A stretch of 64,000 nt of DNA from Sphingomonas faeni (GTDB lineage: Bacteria > Pseudomonadota > Alphaproteobacteria > Sphingomonadales > Sphingomonadaceae), in the NCBI RefSeq assembly GCF_024273235.1, contig NZ_JANBVH010000015.1, positions 1 through 64,000 of the forward strand. Direction: 5' to 3'. The position numbers and the translations under genes are program-made. Position 1 is the stretch's first letter, and each line of letters opens with the position of its first letter. Under the pieces are notes generated by a model, which worked only from the letters and a program-made list of their open reading frames with translations, had not been told where the DNA came from and searched no databases. Positions 34,932-44,022 of the stretch are shown piece after piece.

Positions 34932-37163
34932 ATGATTCGATCGATACGGATCCTGCGCCATGCCTGCTCGGTGCTGGCGCTCGCCGCGGGCATGGCCGGA
35001 GTGGCGGGGGCGCAGGTTGGGGCGCAGGAGGCGGCTACGGCTAGCGCCGAGACGGACGATGCCAACCGCTCGGACATCCTCGTGGTCGGTCGGACCGTGT
35101 CGCTGGAGGCCAGGACGGCGACCGGCAGCCGGCTCGGGCTGACCGTGCTGGAGACGCCGGCGAGCGTTGCGGTGCTCGACGGCGACGACGTGCGTGCGCG
35201 GGGCGACATGAGCGTCGTCGAGGCGGTCACGCGCGCGCCGGGGATCACCAGCGTCGCGAGCCCGGGCAATGGCGGCACCGCGCTCGCCGCGCGTGGGTTT
35301 TCGGGGCAGGGCTCGGTGCTGCAGCTGGTCGATGGCATCCGGCTGTTCCCGGCGGCGGGCACGATCACCTTCCCGACCGATCCGTGGACGATCGACCGGA
35401 TCGAGGTGCTCAACGGTCCCGCCTCGGTCCTGTACGGGCAGGGTTCGCTTGGCGGCGCGGTCAACGTGATCTCGAAGATGCCCCGCGGCGATCGGACGCG
35501 GATCGACGCCGAGGTCGGTTATGGATCGCAGGACACGGCGCACGTCGCGGCCGGGATCGGCGGACCGGTCACCCCGACCGTATCCTACCGCGCGGATGCG
35601 AGCTATCGGCGGTCGGACGGCTATGTCGACCGCGGCGGATCGCGCAGCCTGGCGCTGTCGGGCGCGCTGCGGTTCGCGCCCAGCGACCGGTTCTCGCTGA
35701 CGCTGCGCGACGATTATGGCGACGTGCACCCGTCCAAATATTTCGGCACGCCGCTGATCGACGGGAAGCTCGACACGGCGATTCGCGAGCGCAACTACAA
35801 CGTCGCCGACGCGGAGATGTGGTCGAAGGACAATCGCCTGTCGCTGACCCTCGACTGGTCGCCGAGCGACACGGTCACGATCAGCAACGTCGGCTATTAC
35901 ATGACCAGCAAGCGGAAGTGGCGGAACCTCGAAAACTATTGCTGGATCGATGCGAGCGGCAATTGCCCGAGCGGGTACAACGGCACGTCCGGCACGCCGG
36001 GGACGATCTATCGCACCGACAATACCGGCATCGTCCACGACCAGACGCAGTGGGGCGACCAGGGGACGGTCAAGCTCAGCACGCCGTTCGGCCACGGCAT
36101 GGCGAACGACCTGGTCGTCGGGTTCGACGTGAACCTCGTCAAGCTGACCTATTCGCATGACTTCGGATCGGATCTGCAGGAGGACTTCGTCGATCCGTAC
36201 CAGTTCGATCCCGGCACCTTCTACGACACGCAGGGGATCGCGCCGCGCTATCGCACGCGGACCTTCGAGTGGAGCCTGTTCGCGGAGGACCGGCTGACGC
36301 TCACCGACAAGCTGTCGATCGTCGGCGGCGTGCGCGCGGAGAGCGACAAGGTGTCGCGCTACAATTTCGTCTACACCGGCGACCAGATCACCGGCGAGGT
36401 GCCGGCGCTGAACGGCGGCACGAGCGGGTCGCGCAAGCTCGACAACACCACCTGGCGGATCGGTACGGTGTATCAGCCGACGCCCAACACCTCGCTCTAT
36501 GCGCAATATGTGACGGGCGTCGACCCGTTGGGCACGCTCACCACCTATTCGACCGCGGCCGACCAATATTACTTCACCAACGCGACCGGGGAGCAGATCG
36601 AGGCCGGTATCAAGGGCAGTTTCCTCGACGGCCGCGTATCGGCAACCCTGTCCGCCTACAGGATCGTGAAGCACAATCTCGCCGCACAGCGGACGCCGAC
36701 CAGCCCGGTCGAGCAGATCGGCCAGCGGTCGTCGAAGGGGATCGAGGCTACGGTTCGCGTCACCCTGCCGGCCGGGTTCCTGATCGATGCCAACGGTACG
36801 GTGCTCAAGGCGCGCTACGACGATTTCGTCAGCGGCGGGACGAGTTATACCGGCAACGTTCCGACCGACGTACCGCAGACTTCGGCCAATCTCTGGCTGA
36901 ACTGGACCGGCCAGAAGATCGGCGCACGGGCTGGGCTGCGCTATGTCGGTGCGCGCTATTCGGACAATGCGAACCTGTTCCGTGTACCGGCCTATGCCGT
37001 CGTCGATGGCAGCCTGAGCTACGCGCTCCGGCCCGAACTCGCGCTCGACCTTCACGTCTACAATTTGTTCGACAAGGATTATGCGCTGACGACCTATAAC
37101 GACCAGCAATGGATCCTCGGCCGGCCGCGATCGATCGATGTCTCGCTCCGCGCCCGCTTCTAG
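34932..37163 (+). CDS. TonB-dependent siderophore-type receptor
   Basis: 743 aa from ATG 34932, chosen for the GGGAG site 7 bp upstream and signal peptide (cleaved near AGAQVGAQ). Plug domain: SDILVVGRTV, ETPASVAVLDGDDV, ALAARGFSGQGSVLQLVDGIRL, DRIEVLNGPASVLYGQGSLGGAVNVISK. The 22-strand barrel ends in the aromatic-terminal SLRARF. It imports a chelated metal or other ligand using TonB energy. It overlaps the PepSY-protein gene by 26 bp, which with HupE downstream suggests metal acquisition. Confidence 0.92.
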   Translation: MIRSIRILRHACSVLALAAGMAGVAGAQVGAQEAATASAETDDANRSDILVVGRTVSLEARTATGSRLGLTVLETPASVAVLDGDDVRARGDMSVVEAVTRAPGITSVASPGNGGTALAARGFSGQGSVLQLVDGIRLFPAAGTITFPTDPWTIDRIEVLNGPASVLYGQGSLGGAVNVISKMPRGDRTRIDAEVGYGSQDTAHVAAGIGGPVTPTVSYRADASYRRSDGYVDRGGSRSLALSGALRFAPSDRFSLTLRDDYGDVHPSKYFGTPLIDGKLDTAIRERNYNVADAEMWSKDNRLSLTLDWSPSDTVTISNVGYYMTSKRKWRNLENYCWIDASGNCPSGYNGTSGTPGTIYRTDNTGIVHDQTQWGDQGTVKLSTPFGHGMANDLVVGFDVNLVKLTYSHDFGSDLQEDFVDPYQFDPGTFYDTQGIAPRYRTRTFEWSLFAEDRLTLTDKLSIVGGVRAESDKVSRYNFVYTGDQITGEVPALNGGTSGSRKLDNTTWRIGTVYQPTPNTSLYAQYVTGVDPLGTLTTYSTAADQYYFTNATGEQIEAGIKGSFLDGRVSATLSAYRIVKHNLAAQRTPTSPVEQIGQRSSKGIEATVRVTLPAGFLIDANGTVLKARYDDFVSGGTSYTGNVPTDVPQTSANLWLNWTGQKIGARAGLRYVGARYSDNANLFRVPAYAVVDGSLSYALRPELALDLHVYNLFDKDYALTTYNDQQWILGRPRSIDVSLRARF

Positions 37164-38661
37164 GCCCTGGAGCCCGGCGATCGGCCACTGGCTGAAACGC
37201 TGGCTTTATATCGGGCATCGCTGGCTCGGCATCGGCAGCTGCATCCTGTTCGCGATGTGGTTCGTGTCCGGGCTGGTGATGATCTATGTCCCGTTTCCGG
37301 CGCTGACCGAAGGCGAGCGGCTGGCGGGATTGCCGATGATCGACTGGGGCCTGGTCCGCGTCGTTCCCGGACAGTCGTTGCGCGCCGAGGGGTTCGAAAG
37401 CCCGCCGCGCGTCATGGTGCTGGAGATGCGGGGTGCACTTCCCGTCTGGCGCGTCCGCAACGACAGCGGCGGCGGCGAGCGGAGCATCTCGGCGCTCGAC
37501 GGCACGCTGCAACTGCCGCCGACCGAAGGGCAGGCGCGCGGTATCGCCGCGCGTTTCGGTCGCGACGCGGTGATCGGCGTGGAACGGATCGAACGCGATC
37601 AATGGACCGTATCCGGCGCATTCGACCGCCACCGCCCGCTCTGGAAAGTACGGCTTGCAGGGGCAGATGCGCGCAGCCTCTATATCTCCGGTAGCACCGG
37701 CGCGGTCGTGCTCGATACCGTCCGCACCGAACGGTTCTGGAACTGGCTCGGATCGGTGCCGCACTGGCTGTATTTCACGGTCGTGCGGCAGGACAATGCG
37801 GTCTGGCGGCAGGTCGTGATGTGGGTTTCCGGGCCGTGCATCGTCGCGGGGCTGACCGGCTTCTGGATCGGCATCCTGCGCACCCGCTTCGGTCGCAGGC
37901 GCTACCGCGACGGCCGGATGACGCCCTATCGCGGGTGGATGCTGTGGCATCACTGGGCCGGGTTGATCGGTGGGCTGTTCCTGCTGACGTGGATCTTCAG
38001 CGGCTGGTTGTCGGTCGACCCGTTCCGCCTGTTCGGCGGCGGCGGCGTGACGGCGCAGGCGGAGGCGCGGTACGAGGATGCGCGCTGGGCGAGCGCGCCG
38101 GACATCAGGCGGCTCGGCCACGTCGCGCGCGGTGCGAGACAGGTCGAACTCGCCTGGGTGCGGGGCCGATCGGTGCTCGAAATCCGCTGGGTCGGAAGGA
38201 CGCGGATCGTCGACGCCCGGACGCTTGCACCGTTCGCGCCGGTGATTGCGCCAGCGGCGTTGGTGCCGGGGGCGCCGATCGTTGGGACCGAGAGGCTCAC
38301 GGCGCCCGATGCCTATTGGTACGCGCTCGACGGCTTGCCCAAGCTGCCCGTCGTTCGCGTCCGGTTCGGCGATGCGGGGCGAACCTGGGTGCATATCGAT
38401 CCGGCGAGCGGGCGCGTGCTCGGCAGCGTCGATGCGCGGGGGCGGGTCTATCGCTGGTTGTTCGACCTGCTCCACAAATGGGACCTGACCGTGCTGACGG
38501 GCAATCGTCCGGTCTGGGACGTGATGCTGTGGGCGCTCTCGATCCTGGGGCTGGTGACGTCGGTCAGCGGCATCTGGCTGGGGTGGAAGCGGCTCAGGCG
38601 ACCGAAACGCAGTCCGGTAACGCGCGCGGGTCGTGATCGCGCAGTCGGGGAGAAAGCATGA
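37138..38661 (+). CDS. PepSY-domain inner-membrane protein (PiuB-like)
   Basis: 507 aa. Membrane helices are near residues 25-50, about 230-250, about 275-295 and about 465-485. The first helix region (WLYIGHRWLGIGSCILFAMWFVSGLVMIY) is a classic PepSY-TM start with paired histidines. The segment HHWAGLIGGLFLLTWIFSGWLS repeats this. Such proteins often accompany siderophore receptors and may reduce ferric chelates in the periplasm. Starts inside the receptor 3' end and ends with ATGA coupling to HupE. Confidence 0.85.
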   Translation: MSRSAPASRPWSPAIGHWLKRWLYIGHRWLGIGSCILFAMWFVSGLVMIYVPFPALTEGERLAGLPMIDWGLVRVVPGQSLRAEGFESPPRVMVLEMRGALPVWRVRNDSGGGERSISALDGTLQLPPTEGQARGIAARFGRDAVIGVERIERDQWTVSGAFDRHRPLWKVRLAGADARSLYISGSTGAVVLDTVRTERFWNWLGSVPHWLYFTVVRQDNAVWRQVVMWVSGPCIVAGLTGFWIGILRTRFGRRRYRDGRMTPYRGWMLWHHWAGLIGGLFLLTWIFSGWLSVDPFRLFGGGGVTAQAEARYEDARWASAPDIRRLGHVARGARQVELAWVRGRSVLEIRWVGRTRIVDARTLAPFAPVIAPAALVPGAPIVGTERLTAPDAYWYALDGLPKLPVVRVRFGDAGRTWVHIDPASGRVLGSVDARGRVYRWLFDLLHKWDLTVLTGNRPVWDVMLWALSILGLVTSVSGIWLGWKRLRRPKRSPVTRAGRDRAVGEKA

Positions 38662-39371
38662 CGATCGCATCGAGGACGAGGATACGGTCGGTCGCGCTTG
38701 CCGTGGCGACGATCGCGTTGTGTTGCGCAGGATCGGCGCTTGCGCATGACGTGGCGGAAGGCGACCGGGGTTATATCGCGACCACGAAGGGCGTGCAGAT
38801 CGGCGCGTTCTTCTATCTCGGCGCCAAGCACATGGTGACCGGCTACGACCATCTGCTGTTCCTGATGGGAGTGATCTTCTTCCTCTACCGACTGCGGCAG
38901 GTGGCGGCCTACGTGACGCTGTTCGCGATCGGGCACAGCACGACACTGATCCTCGGCGTGCTGTTCCGGACCAGCGTGAACGCGTATCTGATCGACGCGA
39001 TCATCGCGCTGTCGGTGGTCTACAAGGCGATGGACAATGTCGGTGCGTTCCAGCGGTGGTTCGGCATCAGGCCCGATCCGCGCGCGGCGGTGCTGATCTT
39101 CGGGTTCTTCCACGGACTGGGGCTGGCGACCAAATTGCAGGATCTCGGGCTGTCGTCGGACGGCCTGATCGCCAATCTGATCGCGTTCAACCTGGGCGTC
39201 GAGACCGGGCAGTTGCTGGCGCTCGCGGCGATCCTGATCGCGATGGGCTATTGGCGGCGGACCACCGGTTTCGCGCGTCATGCGGTTGCCGCCAATATCG
39301 TGCTGATGACCGCGGGCTTCGTTCTCTTCGGCCAGCAGATGGCCGGCTATTTCCTGGGAGTATCGGCATGA
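38658..39371 (+). CDS. HupE/UreJ-family membrane protein, second copy
   Basis: 237 aa. Signal peptide ends ALAHDV. Six or so helices follow, with FYLGAKHMVTGYDHLLFLMGVIFFLYRL, FAIGHSTTLILGV and FGFFHGLGLATKLQDLGL, the HupE/UreJ_2 pattern. It lacks the long periplasmic domain of the copy at 30394. It is coupled by ATGA overlaps to the PepSY gene and to the anchor protein. A nickel/cobalt or other metal role is inferred from the family. Confidence 0.85.
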   Translation: MTIASRTRIRSVALAVATIALCCAGSALAHDVAEGDRGYIATTKGVQIGAFFYLGAKHMVTGYDHLLFLMGVIFFLYRLRQVAAYVTLFAIGHSTTLILGVLFRTSVNAYLIDAIIALSVVYKAMDNVGAFQRWFGIRPDPRAAVLIFGFFHGLGLATKLQDLGLSSDGLIANLIAFNLGVETGQLLALAAILIAMGYWRRTTGFARHAVAANIVLMTAGFVLFGQQMAGYFLGVSA

Positions 39372-40393
39372 CCGCGACCGGACCGGAGATCGTTGCGCCG
39401 CCTACGCTGCGGCGGCTGAACACCGCAGTGCTGATCGCGACCGTCGCGGCGGCGGCGATCACCGTCGCGGCGGTGCTGCCCGCCGAATATGGCGTCGATC
39501 CGACCGGGATCGGCCGCGTCCTCGGCCTCACGCCGATGGGGGAAAGACGGATCGCACAGGCGAACGGCGGCAAGGCGCCCGCCGGGCCGGTCGCGGGCGA
39601 TGCGATCACGACGACGCCCGACGGGGGCAGGCGCGTGCGGATCGTCCTCGGTCCCTATGCCGGGCGCGAGGTCAAGGCGGTGATGAAGGCGGGGGCCGGA
39701 ATGACCTATCGCTGGTCGACCGACGGGGTGGCGGTCGAGTTCGAGTTTCACGGCGAGCCGGATACTCCGACGACGCCCGGCGACTATTCGAGTTACGAAA
39801 AGGGCACGAAGGCCAGCGCGCAAGGGAGTTTCAAGGCGGGGTTTGCGGGGCATCACGGCTGGTTCTGGAAAAACCCGACCGCCAAGCCGGTCGTCGTCAC
39901 GGCGACCGTTAAGGGCGGAGTCGAGTCGTTCGCGCCGATCTATGCCAAAGGCGTTGCCGCCGCGGCGGATGCGGCGACCCCCGTTGCGGGGGCAGCCGCT
40001 TCGGCGAACGCTGGCCGGTACAATACCGACCTGCCGCTCAAGACCGTGATGAGCGCGGTGTTCGGCCATGCCGCGCAGGAGATCTGGAAGCGGCAGGGCT
40101 ATATGTCCGACGCGACCGGGTTGCACTCGCTGTTCCCGAAGGATGCGGAGGAGTGGAAGCTGGCGGAGAACGACGCGCTCAGCCTGGCGGAAATGACCAA
40201 CATCCTGCTGCTGCCGGGGCGCAGGGTCGACGAGAAGGCGTGGATCGACAGCGTGGCGGGGGTGCGACGGTCTGCGCTGACGCTGGCGGCGTTGACCCGC
40301 AAGCAGAACAAGGACGCGTATTTGGAGGCGGGGCTCAAGCTGAACGACGCGTGCAATGCGTGTCACGTGCAGTATGCGCCTGGCGTGGAGTGA
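39368..40393 (+). CDS. Transmembrane anchor protein with C-terminal cytochrome c'-like domain
   Basis: 341 aa from ATG 39368. The N-terminus has one membrane helix (about residues 18-38) followed by LPAEYGVDPTGIGRVLGLTPMGE, the mark of 'transmembrane anchor' proteins found beside HupE. A beta-rich domain has YRWSTDGVAVEFEFHGE and HHGWFWKN. After an Ala-rich linker near residues 196-216, a helical domain ends in Cys329-Cys332-His333 (CNACH) ten residues from the C-terminus, as in cytochrome c'. The fusion of the two parts is unusual. Last gene of the receptor operon, followed by a terminator. Confidence 0.78.
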   Translation: MTATGPEIVAPPTLRRLNTAVLIATVAAAAITVAAVLPAEYGVDPTGIGRVLGLTPMGERRIAQANGGKAPAGPVAGDAITTTPDGGRRVRIVLGPYAGREVKAVMKAGAGMTYRWSTDGVAVEFEFHGEPDTPTTPGDYSSYEKGTKASAQGSFKAGFAGHHGWFWKNPTAKPVVVTATVKGGVESFAPIYAKGVAAAADAATPVAGAAASANAGRYNTDLPLKTVMSAVFGHAAQEIWKRQGYMSDATGLHSLFPKDAEEWKLAENDALSLAEMTNILLLPGRRVDEKAWIDSVAGVRRSALTLAALTRKQNKDAYLEAGLKLNDACNACHVQYAPGVE

Positions 40394-40422
40394 GCTTGAC
40401 TGCGAGATGGCGAACAAAAAAT

Positions 40423-40455
40423 GGGCTGCCGGGGAGTGACCCGGCAGCCCCTTTT
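40423..40455. terminator. Bidirectional intrinsic terminator
   Basis: Perfect 11-bp GC-rich stem (40423-40433 / 40440-40450) with a 6-nt loop. CTTTT follows on the plus strand, and the minus strand exits into ATTTTTT. It lies between the convergent anchor-cytochrome and cytochrome b561 genes and can serve both. Confidence 0.92.
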
Positions 40456-40473
40456 CGCATCGGGTTGAGCGGA

Positions 40474-41271
40474 TTATTCCGCGTTACGCTTGCGACTGCG
40501 GAAGCCCATGCGCTGCAATTCCGGCTCCTTGTCGATGAACTGGTGCTTCAGCGCGCCGCCGATGTGGAGGATCAGCAGCAGGATCATCAGGTAGCCGCCG
40601 ATCTTGTGCCACTCGGCGAACTCCTCGTGCAGCACGTGCTGCGGTTCGACGCCGCCGGGTTCCAAGCCGATGTTCGCGATCGGGGTGATTGCCGGGAGGG
40701 GAATGACCCACCAGATGCCGGGGGGAGGGGGTGGGCCCTTTGGTGCGCCGGCAGGAGGGCCGCCCGGTGCAGCATTGCCAGGTGCGCCGCCCGGTGCGCC
40801 GCTCGCAGGTGCGGCCATCGGCGAGGCGCCCATCGGTGGCCGGGCGACCTTCGCACCGGCGGACCCGGCGGGCGGATGCGCCGACAGGATCGCCCAGCCG
40901 GTCAGCGGCATCAGCATCATGCCGGCGTATAGCAGGAAATGCGCGACATGCGCGGCGTGGCGCTCCCAGGGCTTCATCTCGGCGGGATAGGGCGGTGGCT
41001 CGTGGAACAGGCGCCATGCGATCCTGACCACCGTCAGCGCGAGCACGGTCAGCCCGGACGACAGGTGCGAGGTGATGCCGAAGCCGTAGAAGGCCTTGTG
41101 CGCCTTGAAGAAACCGGCGGCGAGATCCCAGACCAGCAGGCCGCTGACCAGGTTATAGATGATCAGGATCGCGATCGCCCAGTGCAGCCACATCGCGACG
41201 CGGGTGTAGCGCGCACTTTCGGTACTGGGCCTGTTCGGCAGCCACCCCGCCTCGACCGCTCCGGTTGCCAT
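40474..41271 (-). CDS. Cytochrome b561-type membrane protein with Pro/Gly/Ala-rich insert
   Basis: 265 aa, four membrane helices. Heme-ligand-type histidines are in MWLHWAIAI, KAHKAFYGFG, HVAHFLLYAGMML and HKIGGYLMILLLILHIGG. Between helices 3 and 4 there is an insert of about 50 residues rich in Pro, Gly and Ala (GAPGGAPGNAAPGGPP). The family passes electrons between quinone or c-type carriers across the inner membrane. The 35-bp element (copy d) is 97 bp upstream, linking it with the aromatic genes. Confidence 0.87.
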   Translation of the reverse strand: MATGAVEAGWLPNRPSTESARYTRVAMWLHWAIAILIIYNLVSGLLVWDLAAGFFKAHKAFYGFGITSHLSSGLTVLALTVVRIAWRLFHEPPPYPAEMKPWERHAAHVAHFLLYAGMMLMPLTGWAILSAHPPAGSAGAKVARPPMGASPMAAPASGAPGGAPGNAAPGGPPAGAPKGPPPPPGIWWVIPLPAITPIANIGLEPGGVEPQHVLHEEFAEWHKIGGYLMILLLILHIGGALKHQFIDKEPELQRMGFRSRKRNAE

Positions 41272-41368
41272 ACGCTCTCCTCCATCCTGATGTTTCGGCG
41301 CCGTTGCACCGGGCCATTCCGACCGCCGCCAGACCGTACGACCAAGCGCACAGCAGCAATGCTATATT

Positions 41369-41403
41369 TGAACTAGACAGTCATCGTTGGACAACTTAGT
41401 CAA
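41369..41403 (-). promoter_or_regulatory. 35-bp shared element, copy d
   Basis: On the minus strand: TTGACT (41403-41398), 13 bp, ATGACT (41384-41379), GTC, TAGTTCA (41375-41369). It matches copies a, b and c in both blocks and spacing. It points to cytochrome b561 (start 41271) and also lies 112 bp before the divergent FAH-family gene. The rest of this 243-bp gap is otherwise featureless. Confidence 0.7.
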
Positions 41404-41514
41404 GAAAAAAGCAAGGTGCGGTGGTCGGATCGAGGTTGTCCGGAAGGGCGCTCGGACGGTCGTCGACACCTGCTGCGCGCCATGTCGCGACATTATTCTG
41501 AGAGGATCGATCCG

Positions 41515-42369
41515 ATGAAGCTTGCCAGGTTTACCGTTGAGGGCCGCACCCGTCTGGGCAAAATGGTCGATGACCGGGTCATCGATATCAGCGCGGCGGT
41601 ACCCGATGCCGGCGACTCGATGCGGCTTTTGCTCGAGCAGTTCGATTCGGTGCGCTCCGCGATCGACGCGGTCGATGCGCCGTCGTTCGCGGTGGCCGAC
41701 GTCGTGCTCGAAGCGCCGATCGCCGACCCGAAAAAGTATCTCGCGATCGGCATGAACTACCAGTCGCATGTCGACGAGGCCGAGGCGGCGGGCAAGACCG
41801 CGCCGAAGACGCAGATCTGGTTCAACAAGCAGGTGACGTGCATCAACGGTCCGTTCTCGGACGTCGACGTGCCCAAGGCCGGCCCGGACATGGTCGACTA
41901 CGAGGCCGAGATGGGCGTCGTGATCGGCAAGCGCTGCCGCCACGTGTCGCGCGAAGAGGCGCGGTCGATGATCGCCGGCTATGTCGTGTGCAACGACGTC
42001 ACCGCGCGCGACTGGCAGTTCCGCTCGCCGACCTTCACGCTGGGCAAGTCGTTCGACACGCATGGCCCGATCGGCCCGTGGATCACGACCGACGACGAGA
42101 TCGCCGATCCGCATGCGCTGACGATCACGCTCGAACTGAATGGCGAGGAGCGCCAGCATGCCTCGACCAGCGAGATGATCTACGACATCTATGACCAGAT
42201 CTCGTATCTGAGCGAAGTGATGACGCTGGAGCCGGGCGACCTGATCGCGACGGGTACGCCCGCCGGAGTCGGCATCGCCGGCAATCGCTTCATGAAGGAA
42301 GGCGACGTCGTGCGCGTGTCGGTCGAAGGGCTCGGCGCGATCGAGAACCGGTTCGTCAACGAACGCTGA
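41515..42369 (+). CDS. Fumarylacetoacetate hydrolase (FAH) family protein
   Basis: 284 aa from ATG 41515 with a GAGGA site; an upstream in-frame start at 41416 is unsupported. The FAH core has YLAIGMNYQSHVDEA, DYEAEMGVVIGKRCRHV with metal-ligand Glu/Asp, NDVTARDWQ and GDLIATGTPAGVG. Members hydrolyse or isomerise beta-diketo or oxo-dienoate products of ring cleavage (for example 2-hydroxyhepta-2,4-diene-1,7-dioate isomerase and acylpyruvase). The neighbouring aldehyde dehydrogenase and the extradiol-type dioxygenase at 58 kb fit a meta-cleavage role. Confidence 0.86.
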   Translation: MKLARFTVEGRTRLGKMVDDRVIDISAAVPDAGDSMRLLLEQFDSVRSAIDAVDAPSFAVADVVLEAPIADPKKYLAIGMNYQSHVDEAEAAGKTAPKTQIWFNKQVTCINGPFSDVDVPKAGPDMVDYEAEMGVVIGKRCRHVSREEARSMIAGYVVCNDVTARDWQFRSPTFTLGKSFDTHGPIGPWITTDDEIADPHALTITLELNGEERQHASTSEMIYDIYDQISYLSEVMTLEPGDLIATGTPAGVGIAGNRFMKEGDVVRVSVEGLGAIENRFVNER

Positions 42370-42443
42370 ACTACCCGCGCGCCAGTCGGAACACCGGCGG
42401 CGCGCGCCTACCCACGACAACGACAAGAATTTTGGAGAGCGAG

Positions 42444-43874
42444 ATGTCGGGTTTGAGCACCGAGCAGCAGGCCGCACGCACCTTCGAGCGGCGCAATCCG
42501 GTCACCGGCGAGGTCGCGACGACGGTCCATGCGGCAACCGTCGCGGACGCCAATGCGGCCTGCGATGCGGCGCAGGCGGCGTTCCCGGCATGGTCTGGCA
42601 TGGGCCCGAACGCTCGTCGCGCGGTGCTGATGAAGGCGGCGGCGGAACTCGAGGCGCGCGCGCCGCAGTTCGTCGAGGCGATGATGGGCGAGATCGGTGC
42701 GACGCAGGGCTGGGCCGGGTTCAACCTGGCACTGGCGGCGGGGATCGTCCGCGAGGCCGCGGCGATGACCACGCAGATCACCGGCGAGATCATTCCCTCC
42801 GACAAGCCCGGCTGTATCGCGATGGCGATGCGGGAGCCGGTCGGCGTGATGCTGGGTATCGCGCCGTGGAATGCGCCGATCATCCTCGGCGTGCGCGCGA
42901 TCGCGATGCCGCTCGCCTGCGGCAACACCGCGGTGCTGAAGGCGAGCGAGCAATGCCCGCGCACCCACGCGCTGATCGTCGAGGCGTTCCAGGCGGCGGG
43001 GCTGCCCAAGGGTGCGGTCCAGATCGTCACCAACGCGCCCGAGGACGCTGCCGAGATCGTCGGTGCGCTGGTCGATCATCCGGCGGTGCGGCGGATCAAC
43101 TTCACCGGATCGACTCATGTCGGCAAGATCATCGCCAGGCGCGCGGCCGAGCATCTGAAGCCGGTGCTGCTCGAACTGGGCGGCAAGGCGCCGCTGATCG
43201 TGCTGGAGGACGCCGATCTCGACGAGGCGGTGAAGGCGGCGGCGTTCGGCGCGTTCATGAACTCGGGCCAGATCTGCATGTCGACCGAGCGGATCATCGT
43301 CGTCGAAGCGGTGGCGGACGCATTTGCCGCGAAGTTCCGCGACAAGGTGGCGTCGATGCCGTGCGGCGATCCGCGCGAGGGCAAGACTCCGCTGGGGGCG
43401 GTGGTCGACCAGAAGACCGTCGACACGGTCCAGGCCCTGATCGACGATGCGCTCGCGCAGGGTGCCGAAACGCTGGTCGGCGGCGATGCGAACGGCGTCC
43501 TGATGCCCGCGCACGTGATCGACAAGGTGACGCCGGCAATGAAGCTGTTCCGGGACGAGAGCTTCGGCCCGGTCGTCGGCATCATCCACGCGCGTGACGA
43601 GGCGCATGCGATCGCGCTGGCGAACGACACGGCATACGGCCTGTCGTCGGCGGTGTTCACGCGTGACACCGCACGCGGCCTGAGGGTCGCGCGGCAGATC
43701 CAGTCGGGGATCTGCCATATCAACGGCCCGACCGTGCACGACGAGGCGCAGATGCCGTTCGGCGGCACCAAGGCGTCGGGCTACGGCCGGTTCGGCGGCA
43801 AGGCGGGAATCGATTCGTTCACCGAATTGCGCTGGATCACGATCGAGACGTTGCCCGGTCATTACCCGATCTGA
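42444..43874 (+). CDS. NAD(P)-dependent aldehyde dehydrogenase, vanillin/salicylaldehyde dehydrogenase-like
   Basis: 476 aa from ATG 42444 (GGAGAG site). Catalytic Glu244 (LLELGGKAP) and Cys278 (NSGQICMS), with the coenzyme loop FTGSTHVGK. The C-terminal GRFGGKAGIDSFTELRWITI is typical of vanillin/benzaldehyde/salicylaldehyde dehydrogenases. It oxidises an aromatic or ring-cleavage aldehyde to the acid, which would suit aldehydes formed by the PCMH-type flavocytochrome. Follows the FAH gene by 74 bp and is likely co-transcribed. Confidence 0.88.
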   Translation: MSGLSTEQQAARTFERRNPVTGEVATTVHAATVADANAACDAAQAAFPAWSGMGPNARRAVLMKAAAELEARAPQFVEAMMGEIGATQGWAGFNLALAAGIVREAAAMTTQITGEIIPSDKPGCIAMAMREPVGVMLGIAPWNAPIILGVRAIAMPLACGNTAVLKASEQCPRTHALIVEAFQAAGLPKGAVQIVTNAPEDAAEIVGALVDHPAVRRINFTGSTHVGKIIARRAAEHLKPVLLELGGKAPLIVLEDADLDEAVKAAAFGAFMNSGQICMSTERIIVVEAVADAFAAKFRDKVASMPCGDPREGKTPLGAVVDQKTVDTVQALIDDALAQGAETLVGGDANGVLMPAHVIDKVTPAMKLFRDESFGPVVGIIHARDEAHAIALANDTAYGLSSAVFTRDTARGLRVARQIQSGICHINGPTVHDEAQMPFGGTKASGYGRFGGKAGIDSFTELRWITIETLPGHYPI

Positions 43875-43905
43875 CCCCGCCGGAACCGGGTTTGTAACGG
43901 TAGCA

Positions 43906-43935
43906 CGCGCGTAGAGAAACGGTTCTCTACGCGCG
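43906..43935. terminator. Strong 13-bp stem-loop after the aldehyde dehydrogenase
   Basis: Perfect arms 43906-43918 and 43923-43935 with tetraloop ACGG. A smaller CCCGC/GCGGG hairpin follows at 43939-43952. No U-tract follows. It may act as a rho-assisted terminator or 3'-end stabiliser just before the duplicated gene pair. Confidence 0.6.
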
Positions 43936-44022
43936 CTGCCCGCAGAAGCGGGTCATCGATCGTGATGCAGGGGCGGCCCCCAAAGAGCCCCCCGACACGC
44001 GCAGGTCTTAGGATAGCAGATC

